Translations under genes and position numbers: made by a program
Source of the DNA: Bifidobacteriaceae bacterium
Lineage (GTDB): Bacteria; Actinomycetota; Actinomycetes; Actinomycetales; WQXJ01
Direction of reading: 5' to 3'
Length of the DNA stretch: 12,252 nucleotides
Assembly (NCBI GenBank): GCA_031272565.1
Contig: JAISTN010000351.1
Location: 1 to 12,252, forward strand
Notes under the pieces: generated by a model
Told to the model about the DNA's origin: nothing
Databases searched by the model: none
What the model saw: the letters and a program-made list of their open reading frames with translations, nothing else
Part shown: positions 6,357 to 12,252 of the stretch, piece by piece
Position numbering within the stretch: position 1 is the stretch's first letter
Layout: each line of letters starts with the position of its first letter

Positions 6357-8483
6357 ATGCGATCCCCACTCATGAAGCGTGGCGTGTCAGCATTGGTTGC
6401 CGCCTTGAGCCTGGTTGCTTTGCCGGGCGCCGTCAGCCTGCCGGCCCACGCCACCAGCGCCTCACAAGACCCGGCCGTTGCGGCCGAAGATGAGACTCTG
6501 GCCCCGGTCATGGACCCGGCGGCGGCCGATGTCGACGGCACCCGTCTGGTCGCCATCGCCAAGCCCGGGGTCACCCAGGCGGAAGTGGACAGCCAGGTTG
6601 CGGCGGTGGACGCCGCGGCCACCACGGAAGGTGAATGGCTGGCGGTTGATCCGGCGCAGCCCGCCTCCGGCCTGGTTGAAATCGAGGCCACGTCCGAACA
6701 GGCGGCGGCCAGCCTGGCCCAGGCGATGGTGGATTCTGGCCTTTATGAGGCGGTGGAATACGTCCACCAAGTGGTGACCATGGCCTACAGCACCACGCCC
6801 AATGACCCGGCCCTGACCAGCCAGTGGGAGTTGAAGGCCTATCCGGGTATCAGGGCGAACGAGGTGTGGCCTCGGCTGGCCAACGCGGCCCCAGCCGAGG
6901 CGGTGCCGATCGCCTCGATTGACCAGGGCCTGCGGGCCGACGCGGCCGATCTGACCGGCGCGGTGCGCCGCTGGGATGCTGGCTGCAAAGACTGGACCGT
7001 GACACCCAACAGCCCGGATGAGGTGCACGGCGCCGAAACCGCCAGCATTCTGGGGGCGGCCACCGGCAATGGCACCTTGATGGCCTCGACGGCTTGGGAC
7101 GCCAAGGTGCTGATCTACAAGGTGACCGATTGCGACCGGGGTGAAATGGACAGTGCGGACATCGCCGCCGCCATGCGCCAAGCGGCGGCCGATGGCGCTC
7201 GCATCATTTCGCTCTCTTTGGGCTACTACGGCGGCGCTTCAGATCTGGACACGGTGTGGCAAAAGGCCATCGACGAGGTTGTTGCGCAGGGCGTGCTGGT
7301 GGTGGCTTCGGCCGGCAATGGCGCCCGGTGTGGCGTGATCAACGGCTACTGTGTGACCAATCCGTTGAGCTGGCCGGCCGCCTATCCGCCGGTGCTGTCG
7401 GTGGCGGCCAGCACCAACACTGGCACGGCGGCCTCGTTCAGCACCTACAACCAGTATGTCGACGTGGCCGCGCCCGGGGCCGGGGTTACGGTGCTCATGA
7501 ACTCCAACACCCAGGTCTACACCGATAATGGCACGTCATTTTCGGCGCCGCTGGTGTCTGCGGCGGCCTCCGTGGTGTGGCGCATCAACCCGCGTTTGAC
7601 GGCCACCGACGTGGCCAGCATCTTGACCAGCACGGCGCACGATGCCGGCGCCGCCGGCAAGGATAACCACTTTGGCTACGGCATCATCGACTTGGTGGCG
7701 GCGGCGGACAAGGCGCCCACGGTGGGGCCGGCTTTGACCTATTCCACCTTTACCATTTCGCCTGACCTGACTGGCGACGGCCTGGGCGAGGTCCTGGCGT
7801 TGACCACGGGCGGCCAGTTGCGGTTGCAGCAGGTCAAGGCGGACGGCACCTTGGGAGCGTTGAAGGTTCTGGTCAGTTCTGGCTTGACCGGGCAGCGCAT
7901 CTACGGGCCGGGTGACTGGGACGGCGACAAGAAGGCGGACGTGGTGACGGTCGATTCGGCCGGCAACATGTGGCTGCGCAAGGGCACCGGCAGCGGCAGT
8001 GTGGGCGGGGCGGTGCAGATTGGCCGCGGCTGGACGGCTTACCGGATTGTGCCGGCCGGGGATCTGAACGGCGACAAGGCCAACGACCTGCTGGCCATCG
8101 ACAGTGCGGGCCGGTTGTGGTTGTACGCCGGTGACGGCAAGGGGGCGTTCCTGCAGGGGCGGACCGAGGTGGGCCACGGCTGGAGCGGCTTCGACTGCTT
8201 TGCCGCGGCCGACTTGAACCGGGATGGCAAGAACGACATTTTGGGCGTCCGCGCGGACGGCACCTTGTGGGCCTATCTGGGTAAGGGTAACGGCTCCTTC
8301 CAGGCTGCGACCCAGGTGGGTAAGGGCTGGGGTGGCTTCACTTTGGCGGCGGGTGGCGACCTGACCGGTGACAGCTTGGCGGACATTGTGGGCCGCAACG
8401 ACTTGACCGGCCAGCTTTACCTATACCGTTCCAAGGGGGGCGGTTCCTTCGCCGCTGCCACGGCCCTGGCCTGGGGCTGGTAA
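6357..8483 (+). CDS. Secreted subtilisin-like (S8) serine protease with five FG-GAP/VCBS repeats
   Basis: Exported endopeptidase of 708 residues. The signal peptide starts MRSPLMKRG and has a hydrophobic core ending near LPAHA. A prodomain resembling the subtilisin inhibitor I9 follows, to about residue 140, then the usual lead-in NDPALTSQW. The catalytic triad is D189 (ASIDQG), H224 (VHGAETASILGA) and S394 (NGTSFSAPLVSAAA), with oxyanion N321 (SAGNG). The spacing of 35, 97 and 73 residues is close to subtilisin. The H-site (HGAE) departs from the usual HGTHVAG. From about residue 470 there are five FG-GAP/VCBS units, each opening with an acidic calcium-loop-like motif such as DWDGDKKADV or DLNGDKANDL, 49-50 residues apart and ending in GW. 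These probably act in stability or surface/polymer binding. No sortase motif or C-terminal membrane anchor is seen. The substrate is unknown. Confidence 0.92.
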   Translation: MRSPLMKRGVSALVAALSLVALPGAVSLPAHATSASQDPAVAAEDETLAPVMDPAAADVDGTRLVAIAKPGVTQAEVDSQVAAVDAAATTEGEWLAVDPAQPASGLVEIEATSEQAAASLAQAMVDSGLYEAVEYVHQVVTMAYSTTPNDPALTSQWELKAYPGIRANEVWPRLANAAPAEAVPIASIDQGLRADAADLTGAVRRWDAGCKDWTVTPNSPDEVHGAETASILGAATGNGTLMASTAWDAKVLIYKVTDCDRGEMDSADIAAAMRQAAADGARIISLSLGYYGGASDLDTVWQKAIDEVVAQGVLVVASAGNGARCGVINGYCVTNPLSWPAAYPPVLSVAASTNTGTAASFSTYNQYVDVAAPGAGVTVLMNSNTQVYTDNGTSFSAPLVSAAASVVWRINPRLTATDVASILTSTAHDAGAAGKDNHFGYGIIDLVAAADKAPTVGPALTYSTFTISPDLTGDGLGEVLALTTGGQLRLQQVKADGTLGALKVLVSSGLTGQRIYGPGDWDGDKKADVVTVDSAGNMWLRKGTGSGSVGGAVQIGRGWTAYRIVPAGDLNGDKANDLLAIDSAGRLWLYAGDGKGAFLQGRTEVGHGWSGFDCFAAADLNRDGKNDILGVRADGTLWAYLGKGNGSFQAATQVGKGWGGFTLAAGGDLTGDSLADIVGRNDLTGQLYLYRSKGGGSFAAATALAWGW

Positions 8484-8490
8484 ACCAGCC
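8475..8490 (+). terminator. Hairpin across the protease stop codon (possible terminator)
   Basis: GGCTGG (8475-8480) and CCAGCC (8485-8490) form a perfect six-base-pair stem around TAAA, placing the TAA stop codon in the loop. There is no T run afterwards, so classical intrinsic termination is uncertain; it may instead protect the 3' end. A second short dyad AGCC/GGCT (8487-8490, 8496-8499) overlaps it. Confidence 0.4.
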
Positions 8491-8522
8491 AGAGTGGCTA
8501 AACCACAAGTCTCGCCAAGCTG

Positions 8523-8552
8523 TTGACTGGCCGGTTCGTGCCGTGGCAGAAT
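8523..8552 (+). promoter_or_regulatory. Sigma-70-type promoter for the small secreted protein and lipoprotein
   Basis: TTGACT (8523-8528, five of six matches to the -35 consensus) and CAGAAT (8547-8552, four of six matches to the -10) are separated by 18 bases. Transcription would start near 8559 and leave a leader of about 135 bases before the GTG at 8694. This is the best housekeeping-type promoter I can see in the window. Confidence 0.55.
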
Positions 8553-8566
8553 CGGGACAACGAGCC

Positions 8567-8592
8567 GCCCAAGTCCCGTAGCGGCCTTGGGC
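8567..8592 (+). other. Leader hairpin downstream of the promoter
   Basis: GCCCAAG (8567-8573) and CTTGGGC (8586-8592) are perfect reverse complements. Inside them CCG (8576-8578) can pair with CGG (8582-8584), giving an almost continuous stem. It begins a few bases after the predicted transcription start, so it could stabilise the 5' end of the mRNA or take part in leader regulation. No known RNA family is recognised. Confidence 0.4.
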
Positions 8593-8648
8593 CCTCCTCT
8601 GGAAACTGGTTGCCTAGGCCCGCGCCCTGTCAACTGGAAGAAGGTTCC

Positions 8649-8657
8649 GGGGGGGGG
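8649..8657 (+). repeat. G9 homopolymer tract in the 5' leader
   Basis: Nine consecutive G bases lie between the predicted promoter and the ribosome-binding site of the small secreted protein gene. Homopolymers of this length can change length by slipped-strand replication. Here a change would alter leader spacing and structure, not the reading frame. Confidence 0.6.
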
Positions 8658-8667
8658 CATCAGAGCC

Positions 8668-8690
8668 GGTTCCTGCAGGGAGGAGGAACC
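8668..8690 (+). promoter_or_regulatory. Hairpin enclosing the Shine-Dalgarno of the small secreted protein gene
   Basis: GGTTCC (8668-8673) is complementary to GGAACC (8685-8690). The strong Shine-Dalgarno GGGAGGAGG (8678-8686), seven bases before the GTG at 8694, lies in the loop and 3' arm. A second GGTTCC copy at 8643-8648, just before the G9 tract, could pair with the same arm, so alternative folds are possible. That this controls translation is inference. Confidence 0.4.
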
Positions 8691-8693
8691 CAA

Positions 8694-9203
8694 GTGAAAA
8701 AGCTCATACAGTTGGTCCTAGCTGCCACATTGGTCGTGGCCGGAGGAGTCGCCTTCAAGTCCACCGGGTCTGCCGAGGCGGCCGGAGGGCCGGTGCCCAA
8801 GACGGTTTACACCGTCACCAAGAAGTCGACCAACACGAAATACACCAATTATGCAAGTTTAATTGGGAAATGCTACTCGGATCGAAACGGAATGACCTGC
8901 TCGGTGTCTGTTGGGATAACCGTCACCAACACCATTCAGGTGGCCTTCAGCTTGAAGAACGACTGGGTGGCGGGCCAGCTCGGCTACACCTGGGCCAAGT
9001 CAACGACAACGACCCTTTCGTGCAGCTACACGATGCCAGCCAACCGCACCCTCGTGGTTTACCCCACAGGTACAAGGCGGGTCTACGACATCACGGAGAG
9101 CAGGTGGTCGCCCGCGGGCATTCAGAAGACAACCAAGAGCGGACTCTCGTCGTTCCATAGTGATCGCGGCATCCACTGCTCAGTCAGGTACGGAAAGGTG
9201 TAG
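8694..9203 (+). CDS. Small secreted protein of unknown family, four cysteines
   Basis: Predicted 169-residue exported protein. The N-terminus MKKLIQLVLAATLVVAGG is a standard signal peptide with a likely signal-peptidase site near A-E-A (27-29). The mature part is Thr/Ser/Tyr-rich and appears beta-rich. It has cysteines at 60, 69, 110 and 162, enough for two disulfides. A central stretch (about 68-108) alternates polar and hydrophobic residues: NTIQVAFSLKNDWVAG, then a Gly-Tyr-Thr-Trp and Thr-rich segment. I do not recognise the family. The GTG start is chosen because the purine-rich GGGAGGAGG precedes it; a longer in-frame start at 8523 would overlap the promoter and bury the signal peptide. 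The gene is AT-rich for this genome (46% GC in 8821-8940) and contains a TTA leucine codon at 8859. It is followed eight bases later by the lipoprotein gene, probably co-transcribed. Confidence 0.75.
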   Translation: MKKLIQLVLAATLVVAGGVAFKSTGSAEAAGGPVPKTVYTVTKKSTNTKYTNYASLIGKCYSDRNGMTCSVSVGITVTNTIQVAFSLKNDWVAGQLGYTWAKSTTTTLSCSYTMPANRTLVVYPTGTRRVYDITESRWSPAGIQKTTKSGLSSFHSDRGIHCSVRYGKV

Positions 9204-9211
9204 TTCCAGGA

Positions 9212-10138
9212 ATGTGCGGACTTGGCGCTGGGCGGACCGGTGCAGGCATTGGGGCAGGTTTGGTGATGCTCGCAACGGCTGGCCTGGTCAGCGGTTGCTC
9301 AAGTGACAGTGATGACAGCATTGTCAGCCTGTCAAGCCAGGCGGCGTCGGCTGCGGACACGGCTGACAGCGCCCGGCGCGCCGAAGACCTGTCGTCCTGC
9401 CTGGCAGATTCTGGGGTACCGATTGAAGTACTGGTGTCAGATAGCGGTGGCGCGTCAATCATCGCACCTGGTCCTTCGATCACCTGCATTGAGGGTAACT
9501 GCCTCACTTGGAGCCGAATAGATGCAACCCAGCGCCAGGAGGAAGAAGACATGGCTGCCCTGGCGAAACTGATCGAGCCATATAGTTCTCTAGACGAACC
9601 TGAAGCCACGTATGCGGTGGTTATGGGTGTGGATTACACGACAGAACTGCGTCAGTGTGTCGCCTCATCCGGTTTCACCCTTGGTCCCTTGATGCCAACT
9701 GAGGTCACGGCCGAAGAAGAACTGGCCCAGAAGCAAGAGGTAGCGGCGGCCGGCGTGCGGTGGGCAACGTGCGCCCGGGACGCTGGATTCGACGGCGTGC
9801 AAGACCCTGCCCCGCCCGTGGCGGATGGCTTCGAGTCGACCCCCACAGCCCTGATCCCGGCTTCGATTACGGAGGCAAGCCTGAGAGCACTGTTGGCTGC
9901 CTGTCCGCCCGTGTCCGAGGCCAGGTTCCTGGTTGAGGAGGCCGCCGATGGTCCGCTCTACTACGAACCTGCGCCGCAGCCTGCCATTGGGTTCGATCTC
10001 CCGGGGTTCGACGGCACTGATGCCAGCGTCCCAAGTTCTAAGGCTGACCTGGCGGAGACGCTGTATGGCTACTTGGACATCATTGGAGAGGCGTACCAGG
10101 AGGCTTGGGAGAATCTGCCGGAGGTCGTTGGAGAGTAG
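9212..10138 (+). CDS. Cysteine-rich lipoprotein of unknown function
   Basis: Predicted 308-residue lipoprotein. The signal sequence ends in the lipobox LVSGC (25-29), so C29 would be lipidated and the protein anchored on the outer face of the cytoplasmic membrane. The mature chain begins with an acidic Ser/Asp/Ala linker and has six further cysteines: 63, 92, 97, 149, 187 and 231. A short motif, Cys-x3-[Ser/Ala]-Gly-[Val/Phe], occurs three times: CLADSGVP (63), CVASSGF (149) and CARDAGF (187). It resembles the CMRxxG-type motif seen in many actinobacterial lipoproteins, but I cannot assign a named family. The ATG at 9212 is only eight bases after the previous stop and has a poor ribosome-binding site, suggesting translational coupling. 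GC is lower than in the flanking genes (55% in 9421-9540). The C-terminus is acidic and Pro/Gly-rich. Confidence 0.78.
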   Translation: MCGLGAGRTGAGIGAGLVMLATAGLVSGCSSDSDDSIVSLSSQAASAADTADSARRAEDLSSCLADSGVPIEVLVSDSGGASIIAPGPSITCIEGNCLTWSRIDATQRQEEEDMAALAKLIEPYSSLDEPEATYAVVMGVDYTTELRQCVASSGFTLGPLMPTEVTAEEELAQKQEVAAAGVRWATCARDAGFDGVQDPAPPVADGFESTPTALIPASITEASLRALLAACPPVSEARFLVEEAADGPLYYEPAPQPAIGFDLPGFDGTDASVPSSKADLAETLYGYLDIIGEAYQEAWENLPEVVGE

Positions 10139-10201
10139 CCAGGTCCGGTGACGGGCCTTTGGCCCGCGGGCGAGATGGGGTACTGGCGATACTCCAGGTC
10201 C
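10139..10201 (+). terminator. Two hairpins between direct repeats after the lipoprotein gene
   Basis: CGGGCC-TTT-GGCCCG (10152-10166) is a tight six-base-pair hairpin starting 13 bases after the lipoprotein stop. A second stem, GGGGTA/TACTCC with one G-U pair (10177-10182 and 10190-10195), follows. Both lie between perfect direct copies of CCAGGTCC (10139-10146 and 10194-10201). There is no T run. This probably ends the lipoprotein transcript before the sigma-factor gene, but the call is moderate at best. Confidence 0.4.
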
Positions 10202-10246
10202 CCTAGTGTTGTGAGGTAGGCGTTGCCCTGCGACATATAGGGGCAT

Positions 10247-10253
10247 GGAAGGA
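10247..10253 (+). promoter_or_regulatory. Ribosome-binding site deciding the sigma-factor start
   Basis: GGAAGGA lies six bases before the GTG at 10260. The alternative ATG at 10245 has only AGGGG one base upstream and overlaps this site. Upstream, TTGTGA (10209-10214) and a CATATAGG stretch (10234-10241) make a weak promoter candidate that would give a very short leader. Confidence 0.55.
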
Positions 10254-10259
10254 ACGCTC

Positions 10260-10805
10260 GTGGCTTCACCTGACAGGTCCAGAACCGCCCAGTCCCAGGC
10301 GGTCGATGCCGTTCAGGCAGCCTTTGCCGAACTCTACCTGGGGCAGTACTTGCGGGTGCTGGGTTACCTGCGCCACCGGGTGGGGCAGTTGGCGGAGGCG
10401 GAGGACCTGACCAGCGAGGTGTTCCGGATCGCTTGGGAGCGCCGCGACCAGGCCGAATTGACCCCGGCCTGGCTGTTCGTCACCGCGCACAACGTGTGGC
10501 GCAACCATGTCCGCCGTGAGGTGCGGCTGGGCGAGATCCGGCAGGCCATTGCGGGCAGTTTGGCTGTAACCAGCCAGTTGGGGGCGGGCGATGACGCGCT
10601 GGAGGGGCGCGTCATCGCTGCCCTGGACGCCCTGGCACCCGACCAGCGCAACCTGTTGGTGATGCGCTACTGGGATGAGTTGAACGGCGCCGAATGCGCC
10701 GCCATCCTGGGGTGCTCGGTGCCCGCTGTGTGGATGCGGCTGAACCGGGCCCGGGCGGCCTTCCAAGACATGTACGCAGCGATGGGCAAGGGGGAACAGC
10801 GATGA
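10260..10805 (+). CDS. ECF-type sigma-70 family RNA polymerase sigma factor
   Basis: Alternative sigma factor of 181 residues, a usual ECF length. Region 2 covers about 19-88, including AEDLTSEVFRIAWER (47-61) for core binding and -10 recognition, and PAWLFVTAHNVWRNHVRRE (69-87). Region 4 covers about 117-170, with the helix-turn-helix ECAAILGCSVPAVWMRLNRAR for -35 recognition. No SnoaL-like extension is present, so it is not an ECF41-type protein. The GTG at 10260 is preferred over the ATG at 10245 because GGAAGGA precedes it at the right distance; the ATG form would add five residues. Its TGA overlaps the ATG of the next gene, a typical sigma/anti-sigma layout. Target promoters cannot be determined here. 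The secreted protease and lipoprotein genes upstream are possible but unproven targets. Confidence 0.92.
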   Translation: MASPDRSRTAQSQAVDAVQAAFAELYLGQYLRVLGYLRHRVGQLAEAEDLTSEVFRIAWERRDQAELTPAWLFVTAHNVWRNHVRREVRLGEIRQAIAGSLAVTSQLGAGDDALEGRVIAALDALAPDQRNLLVMRYWDELNGAECAAILGCSVPAVWMRLNRARAAFQDMYAAMGKGEQR

Positions 10806-12252
10806 ACAGTAGGCGATTGATCAGGCGGGCCAAGCCGGCGGCGCCGGGAGGCGAACCGGGCTTGAGCCCCAGGGCGATGGCGGAACTGAGGGCCATGGTG
10901 CCGGAGCGGGCCATCCGGGCGGCGGGTTACCAGGCTGGTGCGGCGTCCGATGCCGCTCCGGTGGTGACGCGGGCCGGCCTGGCCCGGGCGGTGCCGGTCA
11001 AGGACCGGCGGTTCGGCACCATGCAGTGGGTGGCGGCCTCGGTGGCCGTGGTGGCCATGGCCGGTGTGGGCGTCTTGGTTTACCAGGGGGTGCGGAGTGT
11101 TGACCCCAGCAGCGTGGTGGGGGCTTCCGCCAGTAGCCGGGTGTCACCGGAGGTGCCGTCGGTGCCAGACGCCTCAGTCCCGCCGTCCGATGTCCCCAGC
11201 CCAGCGCCCACGCCCGTCTACGAATCGCTGGGCACCTGGCAAGGCGTGGTGCCGGAAGGCGCCATCGCGCCACAGTTTGGCGGCAGCTTTGTGATTCCGG
11301 TGGATGATGGTCAAGGCCACCAGGGCTATTGGGGCGTCAAGGTGTTTGCCATGAACTATCCGTGGGCCATGACTGGGGCTGACTTTGATGTGGCGAAAAG
11401 CGTCGGCTATTTCAGCGCGGGCTGGTTTAACGTGGCCGGACGGGACAACGTCTACCTGGTGCAACGGGAGGACGGTGTCTGGGAGTTGGCCGGCCCTGGC
11501 GCGGCCGTGTTGCCCTATCCGCTGCGGTTCACCTGGTTTGTGGACGGGGCCGGCGATCCGTGCGAGTATCCGTCCACCTTGGAGGCCAACACCCCATTCA
11601 CGTTGATTGGCGAGGACGACCCAGACTACAACCGCGAATGCGCGGCGGAGGACATGGCCGATGGCGGCCAGACCTTCGCCATCGATTACACGGGTGGGGT
11701 GGCCTCGGTTTCTGGCCTGGCGGACTACCAGCCGCGGACGTACTATCCCAACGAGGGCAACGATCTGACATACCTGGGAACCACCTTTATGTACAGCGTG
11801 GTGGCGGAGACGGCCGATGACGCCGCGGCGGCACTGGAAGCGTTGCGGGTCAAGCCGGATGGGACCATGTTTGAAGGGGATTTCGGCGCGATCTGGCCAA
11901 GCGAACTGATGCCACCAAACGGGTCGGTTGACGGATCCTGGGCGACGCTCTTTGACGAGACCTGGTGCTGGAGTGGTGGCCTGTACCCCAATGCCACCCA
12001 GATGCCGGCCGATGCCCCGGTGGCCATGTGCATGCCGGAGGAGCAGGCCAAGGCGGTCAACCAGGCGTTGGTGGACGCGGGCTTTGACCTGGCGGCAGCC
12101 GAACTGGTGCCGGCCGCCTTCAACCCGGAAACGATTGTCCCTGACACCCCAACTGCCGCCCCGGAGTCGCCGGGCGTGGTGGACACGATTGAGGGTGCGG
12201 AGACGACCGGGAATGAAGAATCGCCCACCACCCCCGAAACCGAGGTGCGAGG
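10802..12252 (+). CDS. Single-pass membrane protein, candidate anti-sigma factor or sensor (3' partial)
   Basis: The frame is open from the ATG at 10802 to the end of the window: 483 residues with no stop, so the gene is cut. AAGGGGG (10788-10794) lies seven bases upstream, and the start overlaps the sigma-factor stop. Layout: a basic cytoplasmic N-terminus of about 75 residues; one membrane segment at about 76-94 (WVAASVAVVAMAGVGVLVY); a Ser/Pro/Val-rich linker to about 140; then a large extracytoplasmic domain rich in Trp, Tyr, Gly and Asp with four cysteines (contexts DPCEY, NRECAAED, TWCWSGG, AMCMPEE). After about 445 comes a Pro/Thr/Glu-rich, probably disordered tail. Position and topology fit a transmembrane anti-sigma factor. 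However, the cytoplasmic part contains no HxxxCxxC zinc motif or any cysteine at all, so this role is inference. I recognise no domain in the outer part. Confidence 0.8.
   Translation, partial: MNSRRLIRRAKPAAPGGEPGLSPRAMAELRAMVPERAIRAAGYQAGAASDAAPVVTRAGLARAVPVKDRRFGTMQWVAASVAVVAMAGVGVLVYQGVRSVDPSSVVGASASSRVSPEVPSVPDASVPPSDVPSPAPTPVYESLGTWQGVVPEGAIAPQFGGSFVIPVDDGQGHQGYWGVKVFAMNYPWAMTGADFDVAKSVGYFSAGWFNVAGRDNVYLVQREDGVWELAGPGAAVLPYPLRFTWFVDGAGDPCEYPSTLEANTPFTLIGEDDPDYNRECAAEDMADGGQTFAIDYTGGVASVSGLADYQPRTYYPNEGNDLTYLGTTFMYSVVAETADDAAAALEALRVKPDGTMFEGDFGAIWPSELMPPNGSVDGSWATLFDETWCWSGGLYPNATQMPADAPVAMCMPEEQAKAVNQALVDAGFDLAAAELVPAAFNPETIVPDTPTAAPESPGVVDTIEGAETTGNEESPTTPETEVR

Noticed and set aside
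8523..8693. Longer start (8523) for the small secreted protein
   Set aside because: The start codon would be the -35 promoter element itself, and 57 residues would hide the signal peptide; a strong Shine-Dalgarno precedes the GTG at 8694.
11743..12231. 162-codon minus-strand open frame near the window end
   Set aside because: Ser/Ala-rich, antisense to the membrane protein whose frame is open with coherent topology; no supporting ribosome-binding site.

Overview
The window is high-GC DNA (about 69% G+C in a 120-base stretch I counted at 1561-1680). It has GTG and TTG starts, overlapping ATGA/GTGA gene junctions and secreted proteins of actinobacterial style, so the host is most likely an Actinomycetota species. 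I cannot name a genus. There are ten protein-coding genes, two of them cut by the window ends. I see no RNA gene, insertion sequence or CRISPR array, and no gene-free stretch longer than about 300 bases.

Region 1 (1-3548, + strand) is a three-gene export operon of the MacAB type. It encodes a membrane-anchored adaptor with a peptidoglycan-binding-like segment and a coiled-coil hairpin (5' end outside the window), an ABC ATPase, and a MacB/FtsX-type permease. Both gene junctions overlap by four bases, so the three are almost certainly co-translated. The substrate is unknown.

Region 2 (3568-6155) is a divergent pair. On the minus strand lies a class III PLP enzyme closely resembling the ethanolamine-phosphate/phosphohydroxylysine phospho-lyase branch (AGXT2L). 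On the plus strand lies an APH/choline-kinase-fold kinase. Together they suggest a two-step route: phosphorylate a hydroxy-amine, then eliminate phosphate and ammonia. Their shared 191-base intergenic region carries a strong dyad at 4968-5000 that could be an operator. The lyase converges on the export operon with only 19 bases between stop codons.

Region 3 (6156-8483) is a secreted subtilisin-like (S8) protease with an N-terminal prodomain and five C-terminal FG-GAP/VCBS repeats of 49-50 residues. A hairpin lies across its stop codon.

Region 4 (8484-10138) has lower GC (46% in 8821-8940, 55% in 9421-9540) and different codon use, which suggests acquired or fast-evolving genes. A recognisable promoter and a leader of about 135 bases, with a G9 tract and a hairpin-prone Shine-Dalgarno region, precede a small secreted protein of unknown family. 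Eight bases after it starts a cysteine-rich lipoprotein with a thrice-repeated cysteine motif.

Region 5 (10139-12252) is an ECF sigma factor followed, with a four-base overlap, by a single-pass membrane protein that runs off the window. By position this second gene is the candidate anti-sigma factor or sensor, but the usual zinc-binding anti-sigma motif is not visible in it.
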